From: Streptococcus urinalis 2285-97
Lineage (GTDB): Bacteria > Bacillota > Bacilli > Lactobacillales > Streptococcaceae
Direction of reading: 5' to 3'
Assembly: GCF_000188055.2 (NCBI RefSeq)
Contig: NZ_AEUZ02000001.1
Coordinates: 1 to 64,000, forward strand
DNA: 64,000 nt
The notes below the pieces were generated by a model that was not told the origin of the DNA, ran no database searches, and was given only the letters and a program-made list of their open reading frames with translations. The position numbers were made by a program, and so were the translations under genes. Shown here piece by piece: positions 1-11,495 of the stretch; the stretch's first letter is position 1, and each line of letters begins with the position of its first letter.

Positions 1-1905
1 TTTACTGGGGCTTCAATTCATACCTTCGCTTACGCTAAGCACTCCTCTTAACCTTCCAGCACCGGGCAGGCGTCACCCCCTATACATCATCTTACGATTT
101 AGCAGAGAGCTGTGTTTTTGATAAACAGTTGCTTGGGCCTATTCACTGCGGCTGACTTTAAGCCAGCACCCCTTCTCCCGAAGTTACGGGGTCATTTTGC
201 CGAGTTCCTTAACGAGAGTTCTCTCGATCACCTGAGGCTACTCGCCTCGACTACCTGTGTCGGTTTGCGGTACGGGTAGAGTATAATTAACGCTAGAAGC
301 TTTTCTTGGCAGTGTGACATCACTAACTTCGCTACTTAAATTTCGCTCCCCATCACAGCTCAATGTTAAAAAGATAAGCATTTGACTCATCTTACACCTC
401 ACTGCTTAGACATGCTCTTCCATTCGCATGCTTTAGTTAGCCTACTGCGTCCCTCCATCACTATATACTCTAGTACAGGAATATCAACCTGTTGGCCATC
501 GGATACACCTTTCGGTCTCTCCTTAGGTCCCGACTAACCCAGGGCGGACGAGCCTTCCCCTGGAAACCTTAGTCTTACGGTGGACAGGATTCTCACCTGT
601 CTTTCGCTACTCATACCGGCATTCTCACTTCTATGCGTTCCAGCGCTCCTCACGGTACACCTTCTTCACACATAGAACGCTCTCCTACCATGACACCTAT
701 GTGTCATCCACAGCTTCGGTAAACTGTTTTAGCCCCGGTACATTTTCGGCGCAGGGTCACTCGACTAGTGAGCTATTACGCACTCTTTGAATGAATAGCT
801 GCTTCTAAGCTAACATCCTAGTTGTCTGTGCAACCCCACATCCTTTTCCACTTAACAGTTATTTTGGGACCTTAGCTGGTGGTCTGGGCTGTTTCCCTTT
901 CGACTACGGATCTTAGCACTCGCAGTCTGACTGCCGATCATATCTCGTTGGCATTCGGAGTTTATCTGAGATTGGTAATCCGGGATGGACCCCTCACCCA
1001 AACAGTGCTCTACCTCCAAGAGACTTAACATCGACGCTAGCCCTAAAGCTATTTCGGAGAGAACCAGCTATCTCCAAGTTCGTTTGGAATTTCTCCGCTA
1101 CCCACAAGTCATCCAAGCACTTTTCAACGTGCCCTGGTTCGGTCCTCCAGTGAGTTTTACCTCACCTTCAACCTGCTCATGGGTAGGTCACATGGTTTCG
1201 GGTCTACGTCATGATACTCTTTCGCCCTATTAAGACTCGGTTTCCCTACGGCTCCGTCTCTTCAACTTAACCTCGCATCATAACGTAACTCGCCGGTTCA
1301 TTCTACAAAAGGCACGCTCTCACCCATTAACGGGCTCGAACTTGTTGTAGGCACACGGTTTCAGGTTCTATTTCACTCCCCTCCCGGGGTGCTTTTCACC
1401 TTTCCCTCACGGTACTGGTTCACTATCGGTCACTAGAGAGTATTTAGGGTTGGGAGATGGTCCTCCCAGATTCCGACGAGATTTCGCGTGTCTCGCCGTA
1501 CTCAGGATACTGCTAAGGTTAATCAATCATTTTAAATACGAGGCTGTTACTCTCTTTGGCTTACCTTCCCAGGTAATTCTTCTATAATCATTAATCCTAT
1601 ATCGCAGTCCTACAACCCCGAGGAGTAAACTCCTCGGTTTGCCCTCCTGCCGTTTCGCTCGCCGCTACTCAGGCAATCGCGTTTGCTTTCTCTTCCTGCA
1701 GCTACTTAGATGTTTCAGTTCACTGCGTCTTCCTTCTCATAACCTTAACAGTTATGGATGACAACCATTAGTTGCCGGGTTCCCCCATTCGGACATCTCT
1801 GGATCAGCGCTTACTTACAGCTCCCCAAAGCATTTCGTCGTTAGTCACGTCCTTCTTCGGCTTCTAGTGCCAAGGCATCCACCGTGCGCCCTTATTAACT
1901 TAACC
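1..1905 (-). rRNA. 23S ribosomal RNA, 5' portion (cut by window edge)
   Basis: The minus strand begins with the conserved 23S 5' end (GGTTAAGTTAATAAGGGCGC) at 1905 and continues through recognisable 23S sequence to the window edge, so about the last third of the gene lies outside. Translations inside it are spurious. It is the second gene of a 16S-tRNA-Ala-23S operon transcribed away from oriC. The exact 5' end is uncertain by a few bases. Confidence 0.97.
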
Positions 1906-2058
1906 TTATTAACCTAGTTTCTTTAAACTAGAAAACTCATTAATTCACAGCGTTTTCGGTTTATTTTCTTGTTACTTTTCTACAATCTTTTTCAAGATCG
2001 TGGAATTTGATATAGATATTCAATTGTCAATGGACTATCCTAGAGTATCGCTACTCTA

Positions 2059-2131
2059 TGGAGCCTAGCGGGATCGAACCGCTGACCTCCTGCGTGCAAA
2101 GCAGGCGCTCTCCCAGCTGAGCTAAGGCCCC
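2059..2131 (-). tRNA. tRNA-Ala (anticodon TGC)
   Basis: Read on the minus strand it begins GGGGCCTTAGCTCAGC, has anticodon loop CTTTGCACG, and ends with T-loop GGTTCGATCC and acceptor AGGCTCC plus discriminator A. The 73-nt cloverleaf closes fully. CCA is not encoded. It sits in the 16S-23S spacer, the usual place for tRNA-Ala in streptococci. Confidence 0.97.
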
Positions 2132-2135
2132 ACAA

Positions 2136-2162
2136 GACCTCTCAAAACTAAATAAGACGACC
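2136..2162 (-). other. 3' strand of the 16S processing stalk
   Basis: This spacer segment is nearly the reverse complement of 3821-3848 upstream of 16S (shared core AATAAGACGA / TCGTCTTATT). The two flanks can pair into the long stem that brackets 16S pre-rRNA, the known substrate type of RNase III. The pairing is visible in the sequence. The cleavage is inferred. Confidence 0.65.
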
Positions 2163-2176
2163 AATCGTTTCCATTT

Positions 2177-3730
<1,554 letters not shown>

Positions 3731-3820
3731 AGTTTGAGTATTCCTACTCTTTTCTTTCTGTCGCTGACAGATTTATTTCGTCTTTGACGGGTAATATGTC
3801 TCCATATCACCCTCACGTTT

Positions 3821-3848
3821 GGTTCGTCTTATTCAGTTCTCAAAGGTC
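3821..3848 (-). other. 5' strand of the 16S processing stalk in the rRNA leader
   Basis: This part of the rRNA leader pairs with 2136-2162 behind 16S, giving the stalk expected for RNase III release of pre-16S. It lies between promoter P2 and the mature 16S start. Confidence 0.65.
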
Positions 3849-3875
3849 TTTCGCCTCTTTCGAGACAACTATTTT

Positions 3876-3904
3876 ATTCTATCAAATCATCACAAGCTTG
3901 TCAA
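3876..3904 (-). promoter_or_regulatory. rRNA promoter P2
   Basis: On the minus strand TTGACA (3904-3899), a 17-bp spacer and TAGAAT (3881-3876) form a near-consensus sigma-70-type promoter about 145 bp before 16S. Confidence 0.8.
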
Positions 3905-3957
3905 GAACTTTTTTTACCTTTTCTTAACTGTCACTCGCCCGCTTCAACAGCCTATTT

Positions 3958-3987
3958 AGTATACTAAATCTACTTTACCATTGTCAA
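3958..3987 (-). promoter_or_regulatory. rRNA promoter P1
   Basis: A second TTGACA (3987-3982) with an 18-bp spacer to TATACT (3963-3958) lies about 80 bp upstream of P2. Tandem P1/P2 promoters are usual for bacterial rRNA operons. Confidence 0.72.
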
Positions 3988-4024
3988 GGGATTTTTTCAG
4001 TTTCTTTTCAAAAAGATGACATTT

Positions 4025-5440
4025 TTATTTCTTAATTTCTTTTTGTGTCATTTCATTTAAATTTGAATGTTGAAATCCATATAAAAAGTAAATCATAATA
4101 CCAATTAGAAGAGCAATTATAAAGCTAATCCATGTTTTTAAATTATATTGACTCATAAATGATAGACAAATGATAATTGACAATATAGGCAATATTGGGA
4201 CTAATGGAGTTTTGAATTGTCCAGTTTCAGGACTTCCTTTTTCCTTCCTTAACACAATCAAAGCGATTGACATAATAATAAGATAAGTCATTGTCGAAAT
4301 ATTAACAAATTGAGCTAGGTAATCTAATGGAAATAAACCAGCACAAATAAGTGAAATACTTCCGACTAAGAGCGTTGCATTTTTGGGTATTTTCGTTTTT
4401 ATTGAAACCTTTTTTAAAATTTTTGGAAGAAGACCGTCACGACTGATACTGAATACTGTTCTTGAAACAGCAAAAGTCATTGAAATACAAACTGTTATTA
4501 GCGTCAATATTGCAACTAAAGATACATAATCTGCTGCCCATGTTAAGTCAACTTGTCGGAGCGCGTAAGAAACAGCATCTGATACATTTAAATGTTGATA
4601 ATTGATAATTCCAGTTAAAATTAATGTCACTATAATATAGAGAGAAGCTGTTATTCCTAATGATAAAATAATGCTTTTAGGAATTGTTTTTTGAGGATTA
4701 TGAACTTCATCAACTGTCATTGAAATCGACTCGAATCCTAAAAACGCAAAAAACATAATAGATGCTCCAGCAAAAATTCCAGTTTTCCCAGCATATAATT
4801 GTCCCCAACCAAAAGGTGCAAAAGGTATCCAATTTGTAATCTTTATATGAAAAATGCCTACTATAATAAATAAAGCTAGAGCTGAGAATTTTAAAATAAC
4901 TAATAGAGAATTAAATCTAAGAGCAGTTTTAGCATTTCGCATCACAATAAAAATAACAAAAACCATAACTAGCATAGGTAAGAGATCAATATACGTGCCT
5001 TTCTCTATATTAAAGCTTCCATTTAAAAAGTTTGGTAAGCAGATGTTATATTGTTGTAAAATTCCTTTTAAGTAACTACCCCATCCAACTGCTACACTAG
5101 ATACAGCTGTAATAAATTCAAGAATAATACACCAGCCAACCAACCATGCAGGAAATTCTCCTAAAGTAGCATAGACATAACTATAGGCTCCTCCATTTTG
5201 AGGAATTCTTGACGCAAATTCAGCATAAAATAACGCCAATATCCCAATTGCCAAAGCTGATAGTAAAATCGAAACAACTAAAGCTGGACCGGCATAATTA
5301 GCTGCACCAATACCTGTAATAGTAAAAATACCTGTGCCAACCATTGATCCTAAGCCTAAAAAGACAAGATCTCTCATTTGTAAGTGTTGGTTAAGCTCAT
5401 GCCTAAATATAATGTGTTGTTTTCTTCTGAAAATATTCAT
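4025..5440 (-). CDS. APC-family amino acid permease
   Basis: A 471-residue polytopic membrane protein with about 12 hydrophobic segments. The substrate-binding signature of the APC superfamily, GSMVGTGIF, is at residues 31-39 in the first membrane helix. It resembles the cationic amino acid transporter type and would import an amino acid using an ion gradient. The specific substrate cannot be read from sequence. It is a single gene between the rRNA promoter region and the ftsH terminator. A possible promoter TTTACA-17-TAAACT precedes it. Confidence 0.85.
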   Translation of the reverse strand: MNIFRRKQHIIFRHELNQHLQMRDLVFLGLGSMVGTGIFTITGIGAANYAGPALVVSILLSALAIGILALFYAEFASRIPQNGGAYSYVYATLGEFPAWLVGWCIILEFITAVSSVAVGWGSYLKGILQQYNICLPNFLNGSFNIEKGTYIDLLPMLVMVFVIFIVMRNAKTALRFNSLLVILKFSALALFIIVGIFHIKITNWIPFAPFGWGQLYAGKTGIFAGASIMFFAFLGFESISMTVDEVHNPQKTIPKSIILSLGITASLYIIVTLILTGIINYQHLNVSDAVSYALRQVDLTWAADYVSLVAILTLITVCISMTFAVSRTVFSISRDGLLPKILKKVSIKTKIPKNATLLVGSISLICAGLFPLDYLAQFVNISTMTYLIIMSIALIVLRKEKGSPETGQFKTPLVPILPILSIIICLSFMSQYNLKTWISFIIALLIGIMIYFLYGFQHSNLNEMTQKEIKK

Positions 5441-5531
5441 TTTAATATCTCTATCATTCTATATAATAAGCTTTCTCAGTTTATCACAGTTGATTATAAA
5501 TGTAAATCTCATTATAAAATTAAAAGAAAAT

Positions 5532-5559
5532 AAAAATGAAGAGCTAACTCTTCATTTTT
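5532..5559 (-). terminator. ftsH terminator, overlapping its stop codon
   Basis: AAAAATGAAGAG and its exact complement are separated by 4 bases. On the minus strand the stem begins at the ftsH stop codon and runs into T-rich sequence. Being A/T-flanked it could also act on the plus strand. Confidence 0.75.
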
Positions 5560-7531
5560 ATTTATCGTCATTTTCTGACATTTTTTCTTTGATTTCATCA
5601 TATGATAAAGCATGGTTTTCAGAATCTTCATCATTCTCTTCAGGCATTTTTCCTGTTTCATAGATTGATTTAATTTGAGCAGCATCAAGGGTTTCATACT
5701 TAAGAAGTGCCTCAGCAATTAATTTGTGTGATTCACGATTACCATTGATAATATCTGCCGCTTTGTTTCTAGCTTCATTTAAAAGACTTCTCACTTCTTC
5801 ATCAATCATTTGTGACGTTTGTGCAGAGTAAGATTTCTCTGGTGACATTTGACCAGCCATCATAGCATGATTTCCTTCATATTGCACTGGTCCAAGTTTA
5901 TCACTCATACCATACTCAGTTACCATAGCTCTTGCAATTTGAGTTGCTTGCTCAAAGTCATTTGATGCACCTGAGGTTTGTGAGTTGAAGATAATTTCTT
6001 CAGCAACTCGACCACCCATTAAGCCAGCAAGTTGTTCTTTTAAGTCATTTTTAGACAGCAACATTTGATCTTCTTTAGGTAATGAAATCATGTAGCCACC
6101 AGCGCGACCACGTGGCACAATCGTTACTTTATGAACATCACGTGCGCTAGATAATACTAAACCAACAATAGTATGTCCTGCTTCATGATAAGCAACCATT
6201 TCACGTTCTTTTTGAGAAACTGTTCTATCTTTCTTAGACGGTCCAGCAATAACTCTATCTTCTGCCTCATCAATATCTGAAGCATCAATTTTAGTTTTAT
6301 TACGTCTTGCAGCTACTAATGCTGCTTCATTCAATACATTTTCTAAATCTGCACCAACAAAGCCAGGTGTTTGTTGAGCAACTACTTTTAGATTGACATC
6401 GTCAGATAAAGGTTTGTTTTTAGCATGAACATTTAAAATCGCTTCTCTACCTTTAACATCAGGTCGACCTACAAGAACTTTTCTATCAAAACGTCCTGGT
6501 CTCAACAATGCCGGATCTAATACATCACTACGGTTAGTTGCCGCAATAACGATGATACTTTCATTGCCTTCAAAACCATCCATTTCAATTAAGAGTTGGT
6601 TAAGGGTTTGTTCACGTTCATCATTACCGCCGCCCATACCGGCTCCACGACGACGACCAACAGCATCTATTTCATCAATAAAGATGATTGCACGTTCTGC
6701 TTTTTTTGCATCCTCAAAAAGTGAACGAACTCGACTAGCACCGACACCAACAAACATCTCAACGAAGTCTGAACCTGAAATGCTAAAGAACGGAACACCC
6801 GCTTCACCAGCAACAGCTTTTGCTAGCAATGTTTTACCAGTTCCCGGAGGACCCTCTAAGAGAACACCTGATGGAATTCGAGCTCCTAAGGCTTTATATT
6901 TTTTAGGATTTTTCAAGAAATCAACAACTTCAACCAGTTCTTGTTTTTCTTCTTCAGCACCTGCAACATCAGTAAAACGAACTTTGACATCACCTTGACT
7001 TTGAGTTTTTGCTTTATTCTTAGCAAAACTCATTGCACCACGGGCACCGCCTCCACCTTGATTCATCATCATAATCATGAATCCGGCAAAAATAACTAAT
7101 GGTAAGAAATTTATCAGATAACTAATCCAAGTACCACTAGAACTTTCTTGTTTTACAGTAATGTCTGTACTTGTTTTTTCAGCAGCTGAGGTAATATCTT
7201 TTAATGTTGAATCACTTGGTAATACAATTGCATTGAATTCTTTAACTTTCGTACTGCTAGCATTTCCAAAGAATGACACATTTGCTTTTGTATCAAGTTT
7301 TTTAGCAGTTTTATATTTACCTCTAACTTGGATAATACTGCCACTTGGTTGATAAGTTAGAGATTTTACATCGCCACTTTTTATTTGTTTAACTAATTTG
7401 GAATAGCTAATTTGTTGACTTTGTACACTAGTCCCTCTTAGATAATATTGAAAACCTGTAATAATAACAACAATCAATATTATATAAATAAAGGAATTTT
7501 TTATAAATCCATTATTTTTATTATTTTTCAT
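5558..7531 (-). CDS. ftsH: ATP-dependent zinc metalloprotease FtsH
   Basis: Membrane-bound AAA+ protease that degrades misfolded and regulatory membrane proteins. The 657-residue sequence has a first membrane helix (about 13-32), an extracytoplasmic domain, a second helix (about 135-156), Walker A GPPGTGKT (227-234), Walker B IIFIDEID (about 281-288), the second-region-of-homology arginines (RPGRFDR) and the zinc motif HEAGH (449-453). The C-terminus is acidic. Length is normal. It follows hpt by 21 bp on the same strand, the conserved tilS-hpt-ftsH order of Gram-positives. Confidence 0.97.
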   Translation of the reverse strand: MKNNKNNGFIKNSFIYIILIVVIITGFQYYLRGTSVQSQQISYSKLVKQIKSGDVKSLTYQPSGSIIQVRGKYKTAKKLDTKANVSFFGNASSTKVKEFNAIVLPSDSTLKDITSAAEKTSTDITVKQESSSGTWISYLINFLPLVIFAGFMIMMMNQGGGGARGAMSFAKNKAKTQSQGDVKVRFTDVAGAEEEKQELVEVVDFLKNPKKYKALGARIPSGVLLEGPPGTGKTLLAKAVAGEAGVPFFSISGSDFVEMFVGVGASRVRSLFEDAKKAERAIIFIDEIDAVGRRRGAGMGGGNDEREQTLNQLLIEMDGFEGNESIIVIAATNRSDVLDPALLRPGRFDRKVLVGRPDVKGREAILNVHAKNKPLSDDVNLKVVAQQTPGFVGADLENVLNEAALVAARRNKTKIDASDIDEAEDRVIAGPSKKDRTVSQKEREMVAYHEAGHTIVGLVLSSARDVHKVTIVPRGRAGGYMISLPKEDQMLLSKNDLKEQLAGLMGGRVAEEIIFNSQTSGASNDFEQATQIARAMVTEYGMSDKLGPVQYEGNHAMMAGQMSPEKSYSAQTSQMIDEEVRSLLNEARNKAADIINGNRESHKLIAEALLKYETLDAAQIKSIYETGKMPEENDEDSENHALSYDEIKEKMSENDDK

Positions 7532-7552
7532 ATAGTTTTGAATAACCTTTTT

Positions 7553-8095
7553 CTATTTAGAATAGATTTCCTCTTTTAAAACACCAACATATGGTAAATT
7601 ACGGTAATTTTCAGCATAATCTAAGCCATAACCAACAATAAATTCATTTGGTACGTCATAGCAAACGTAATCTGCATCAATATCTACGACTCTACCTTCA
7701 GGTTTGTCAAAAAGTGTTGCAATTTTAACTGACTTAGCCTTACGGTATTTGAACATGTCACGAAGATAAAGAAGAGTTCTACCTGTATCAATGATATCTT
7801 CAATAAAGACTACATCTCTTCCTTCAATATTAGTATCAACATCCTTAATAATTTTCACTTCACCACTGCTAGACATTCCACCGTGATAGCTTGATACAAC
7901 CATAAAGTCCAACTCGACATGAGTATCAATATGTTTTATTAATTCAGCTATAAAAGGAACAGATCCCTTTAAAACACCAACTAATAAAGGATTTTTACCT
8001 TGATAATCTTCAGTTATCTGTTTACCAAGTTTCTTTGTTTCTTTAATAATATCTTCTTCAGAGAATAGAATTTTTTCAATATCTTGCTCAAGCAT
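7553..8095 (-). CDS. hpt: Hypoxanthine phosphoribosyltransferase
   Basis: Purine salvage enzyme converting hypoxanthine (or guanine) and PRPP to IMP (or GMP). The 180-residue protein carries the PRPP-binding motif [14 protein letters not shown] (about 96-109) and the flexible-loop region SSYHGGM. It starts 4 bp after tilS stops. In Bacillus and Listeria HprT and TilS interact to regulate ftsH; whether that holds here is not visible. Confidence 0.96.
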   Translation of the reverse strand: MLEQDIEKILFSEEDIIKETKKLGKQITEDYQGKNPLLVGVLKGSVPFIAELIKHIDTHVELDFMVVSSYHGGMSSSGEVKIIKDVDTNIEGRDVVFIEDIIDTGRTLLYLRDMFKYRKAKSVKIATLFDKPEGRVVDIDADYVCYDVPNEFIVGYGLDYAENYRNLPYVGVLKEEIYSK

Positions 8096-8099
8096 GCTG

Positions 8100-9371
8100 T
8101 CACCTTTTTTCTATTTTTTCAATATACAGTTTAGCTTTCATTATATCATCTTCGTTCGCTTTTCTCAAATAAGTTTTATCACCAATTAGAACAAAAATAA
8201 TTTTCCCATCTTGTTCGGCAATAATACTTTCTCCTCTTTCTTTATTCGTAAATTTATTATCAATAAATAAACGTCGTAACTTTTTTTGAAAAGAACCAAA
8301 ATCAATGACATCCCCTGGGCGTCTTGATCTTAATATAATGTCATTAGTGCTGTACAAAGTAATATAGGCATTTTCAGTATTTTTATTAAATGAAAAATGA
8401 TAATTTTTGAAAAATTGATGACTGTCATATTGTAGCACTTGATTATCATCAACGATATAAGTTTTAGGTTGTATTTTTTCAATTTTGAATGTTTGATAAT
8501 CAATTATCAATTGATAATTCTCTTTAATCGTTTTATGAAAATTATGTTTTTGATTAATTAACGTTATCAACTGTTCAAATTGAGACTTTTTTATTTGCAA
8601 ATCTGGAAAATTAGTTAAATACTGCTGAAGCAAGGTATATTGAACAGGATAGGTTTGACTACGAAAAATTGAAAGGTTTAAATAATCAATAGTTTTTGTC
8701 AATTGTTCAAGAGCCTGTAAAAGGAGGTCACTTTCTTTTCCAAATTGAATCATGGTTTCTTTAAATTTCGGATTTTCATTTTCAAGCTGTGGAATAACAG
8801 TATTTCTAATTCGGTTTCTGAAATAATCATCCGTTTGATTACTATAATCTTCAAAGTGGAAGATATCTGGTAATTCAGATTTTTTAAAAGAAAGAAATGG
8901 ACGAATTAATTCTCCTTGTCCAAATGGTTGTATGGCTTTGATTCCTGTTAATTGTCTTAACCGGCTTCCTCTAATAAAACGCATCAAGATTGTCTCAGCT
9001 TGATCATCCGCATGATGAGCAGTAACAAGTGCTGAATAATGATATTCACTCATAATTCTTTTGAATTCTTGATAACGAAACTCTCTTCCTTTTGCTTCAG
9101 TAAACACTCCTTCAAAATAAGATACATAACAAGGAAGCTTATGTTTTTGTGCCCAATCTTTAATGTAAGCCTCTTCTATTTTTGATTCACTTCTTTGTTG
9201 GTGATTAATATGAATAATTCCAATAGAAATCGCCAAATCGTTAGAATAAGAATGTAAAAAGTGCAGTAAATTCATAGAATCTACTCCACCTGATACTGCT
9301 ATTAATACTTTAGAGTGCTTTGAAAAATAACCTTCTTTTTTTATTCTCTTTAAAATTGTTTCATATGTCAT
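8100..9371 (-). CDS. tilS: tRNA(Ile)-lysidine synthase TilS
   Basis: Adds lysine to C34 of the tRNA-Ile that reads AUA, an essential modification. The N-terminal PP-loop AVSGGVDS (25-32) binds ATP. The PP-ATPase domain spans about 20-210, followed by the substrate-specificity and C-terminal domains. The 423-residue length is normal. Its ATG overlaps the stop codon of the upstream gene (ATGA), indicating translational coupling. Confidence 0.95.
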   Translation of the reverse strand: MTYETILKRIKKEGYFSKHSKVLIAVSGGVDSMNLLHFLHSYSNDLAISIGIIHINHQQRSESKIEEAYIKDWAQKHKLPCYVSYFEGVFTEAKGREFRYQEFKRIMSEYHYSALVTAHHADDQAETILMRFIRGSRLRQLTGIKAIQPFGQGELIRPFLSFKKSELPDIFHFEDYSNQTDDYFRNRIRNTVIPQLENENPKFKETMIQFGKESDLLLQALEQLTKTIDYLNLSIFRSQTYPVQYTLLQQYLTNFPDLQIKKSQFEQLITLINQKHNFHKTIKENYQLIIDYQTFKIEKIQPKTYIVDDNQVLQYDSHQFFKNYHFSFNKNTENAYITLYSTNDIILRSRRPGDVIDFGSFQKKLRRLFIDNKFTNKERGESIIAEQDGKIIFVLIGDKTYLRKANEDDIMKAKLYIEKIEKR

Positions 9372-10654
9372 TTTAATATCTCATAGACATCATCAGCTAT
9401 CGCAGTGATATCATCATATTCTGATTTATCCGTAAATACAGTTAAAATATAGGGTTCATTAGCATAAATAATAGCTACATCATGCTTGTAATCATAGGCA
9501 TCACCAATCTTGTGAGCTACTTTAACATTGATGTTTTTTGAAATTCGTTGACTATCAAACTCTGTATTAGATAAGTAAGAAACAATGTCCCCATTTTGAT
9601 AATAGATTGCTTCCATCATTTTTGTTGCTGCTGATGCAGGTAATTGCCTTTGCTCCATATCCCAACCAAATCCTGAAATAGCATTTATTTCTGATTGAAA
9701 TTGGTTGTCATATTGATGTGCAACATAATAGCCTAGCATATTAGTAGCAACATTATCTGAATGTTGCGCAACTGCTTTTAAAAGATCTTCCACACTATAT
9801 TCTTTGTTATCAGCTTTTTTAGGCATTTTGCCACTACCACTTGGATCGTAGTCGCCATTAAAATGGTTAACAGCATCAACATACTTATAAGTATCTGTTT
9901 TCTTGATGCTTCCATTTTGTAGCTGCTCTTGTGCATAGTACAAAATAGCTAGTTTTGCAACACTTGCGGAATACATGACTTTATCTTGATTGATACCAGC
10001 CACCGCCTGACTATTTAGTTGTTTTACAGATATGGCATATTGACTTTTATTATATTTCTGATTTAACATTTCTTGCACTTTAGCAATTCGGTTATCTGCA
10101 ATTGATAAATCTGTTTGGGAAATCCACTGATTGTTTCCAACTTTAAAATAAACGCCATGTGCTGTTGTTGCTTTTTCAGTTACGGTCACTTGATTGTATG
10201 ACTTCAACTGGGAGTCAACTTTTTTTGTTCCTGTAACATAAGGACTGTCAAATACTGTAAATTGTTTATTTAACCAAAATGTACCTTGTACAGAAATATC
10301 TTCTTGGACAACATCATCATAAATATTATATCGGCTAGCTTCAACAAAACTACCATCACTTAATTGGAATACAGGAATACGATTATCGTTGACCATTAGA
10401 TTCGTGATCTTAAGACCTTGGTCCTTTTCCAATTGGTTCTTAATCATAGTAAGATTAACGTCTTGATAAGCATTAATCTCTTGAGATAAGGTAGGATTTG
10501 AAGGGATAATATCAAAGTAAGATGTTGATTTTACAACATCTTTACTTAATTGATATTGTGATGCATTGGTAAATTGAACATCTTTTTCGGTACTAATAAC
10601 AGAAATAGGAGATATGAAAAAAAACATTAACATCATTGCTAAAACTTTTTTCAC
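9368..10654 (-). CDS. Secreted serine beta-lactamase-like protein
   Basis: A 428-residue exported protein with an N-terminal signal sequence (about 1-22). The C-terminal half is of the class A beta-lactamase/DD-peptidase fold, with all three active-site motifs: SVAK (231-234), SDN (299-301) and KIG (382-384). The first 200 residues have no recognised fold. A homologue occupies the same place between tilS and divIC in other streptococci, where it is not known to give penicillin resistance. A cell-wall-related serine hydrolase is more likely than a resistance enzyme. Confidence 0.8.
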   Translation of the reverse strand: MKKVLAMMLMFFFISPISVISTEKDVQFTNASQYQLSKDVVKSTSYFDIIPSNPTLSQEINAYQDVNLTMIKNQLEKDQGLKITNLMVNDNRIPVFQLSDGSFVEASRYNIYDDVVQEDISVQGTFWLNKQFTVFDSPYVTGTKKVDSQLKSYNQVTVTEKATTAHGVYFKVGNNQWISQTDLSIADNRIAKVQEMLNQKYNKSQYAISVKQLNSQAVAGINQDKVMYSASVAKLAILYYAQEQLQNGSIKKTDTYKYVDAVNHFNGDYDPSGSGKMPKKADNKEYSVEDLLKAVAQHSDNVATNMLGYYVAHQYDNQFQSEINAISGFGWDMEQRQLPASAATKMMEAIYYQNGDIVSYLSNTEFDSQRISKNINVKVAHKIGDAYDYKHDVAIIYANEPYILTVFTDKSEYDDITAIADDVYEILK

Positions 10655-10666
10655 GGTTTCTCCTTT

Positions 10667-10786
10667 CTACTTCTGGTTTTCTTTACCATCATTTTCTCTT
10701 AATCTTTGATTTTTTTCACTTAACTCTTCTAACTTTTCATCAGAATATGCTAGAAAAGTTTCAATAGTTTTAATTAAATCTTCCAT
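10667..10786 (-). CDS. Conserved 39-residue microprotein between divIC and the beta-lactamase-like gene
   Basis: The minus strand reads ATG at 10786 to TAG at 10667, giving 39 residues starting MEDLIKTIETFLAYSDEKLE. It is highly charged and helical in character, with no signal or membrane segment. It begins 9 bp after divIC stops and is followed by the AGAAAGGAGAAA ribosome site of the next gene. Pneumococcal and group A genomes carry a similarly small gene at this place, which supports it being real. Function unknown. Confidence 0.72.
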   Translation of the reverse strand: MEDLIKTIETFLAYSDEKLEELSEKNQRLRENDGKENQK

Positions 10787-10795
10787 AATAACACT

Positions 10796-11173
10796 TTATT
10801 TTGGTAATAAACTTGGGATAGGATAGATTGTCTCTCCTTTTTTATAGAGATAATATTTAGCACGCGCATATTTTTTGACATAATCTTCATTTTTTAGACG
10901 ATTAGCAAATTCCTGCTCACTTTTTGTATTTGAAGTTAAAGTATTATAATCCTTTGTCAATTTAGTAACTTGCTTGTGTTGATCTTGTAAATGAGCGTAA
11001 CTTTTTATGAGATTGTATGTCGGTAAAATAAACAAAAGCATGATAACAATGAGAATCCAAGCCATAAAACGATTTTTCTTTTGATTTTCTTCTTCCAAAA
11101 ATCGTTGACGTTGGTTTTCATCCTTTATATATTGATTATTTAATTGAACAATACTAGGCTTCTTCATTTCCAT
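10796..11173 (-). CDS. divIC: Septum formation initiator DivIC/FtsB family
   Basis: Divisome protein that with FtsL and DivIB/FtsQ regulates septal wall synthesis. The 125-residue protein has a cytoplasmic N-terminus, one membrane helix (about 37-56) and an extracellular coiled coil (about 58-95). It overlaps the end of rqcP by 20 bp. AAGGA lies too close to the first ATG (11173) for ideal spacing; the ATG two codons later (11167, MKKPSIVQL) is better spaced and may be the true start. Confidence 0.88.
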   Translation of the reverse strand: MEMKKPSIVQLNNQYIKDENQRQRFLEEENQKKNRFMAWILIVIMLLFILPTYNLIKSYAHLQDQHKQVTKLTKDYNTLTSNTKSEQEFANRLKNEDYVKKYARAKYYLYKKGETIYPIPSLLPK

Positions 11174-11426
11174 CTATCCTTGATTCACTAATGATCTTAT
11201 ACATTTTAACTGCATCTTCTTTTTTGGTACTATCTTTCATCTCCAAAGCTGAAACTGTTAACAATTTATTTCCAAATCTAATTTCAATTTGATCATTAAC
11301 TTTGATATCAGTGGAACTTTTTGCTAGCACCCCATTAACTTTTATTCTTCCTTTATCAGCTACTTCTTTTGCAACAGGCCTTCTTTTTATAATTCGCGAT
11401 ACCTTTAAATACTTATCTAATCTCAT
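11154..11426 (-). CDS. rqcP: S4-domain ribosome quality control protein RqcP
   Basis: A 90-residue S4 RNA-binding protein ([20 protein letters not shown]), the YabO/Hsp15 type. In Bacillus RqcP works with RqcH on stalled 50S subunits during poly-alanine tailing of nascent chains. The S4 fold occupies roughly residues 1-60, with a short C-terminal tail. It lies between mfd and divIC, as in Bacillus and other streptococci. Confidence 0.88.
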   Translation of the reverse strand: MRLDKYLKVSRIIKRRPVAKEVADKGRIKVNGVLAKSSTDIKVNDQIEIRFGNKLLTVSALEMKDSTKKEDAVKMYKIISESRIDGNEEA

Positions 11427-11495
11427 AAATTACCTCACAGCCCCTTATATTCTATCATTTTTTAAAAAGATTGGATAGAAAAGACCTATGTCAAT

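Noticed and set aside
4854..5663. Plus-strand open reading frames opposite the permease and ftsH
   Set aside because: They overlap strongly supported genes in the antisense direction and have no ribosome sites or recognisable products.
9368..10654. Acquired class A beta-lactamase resistance gene
   Set aside because: It sits in a conserved streptococcal operon position, base composition resembles the neighbours, and the large N-terminal region is not that of resistance enzymes.
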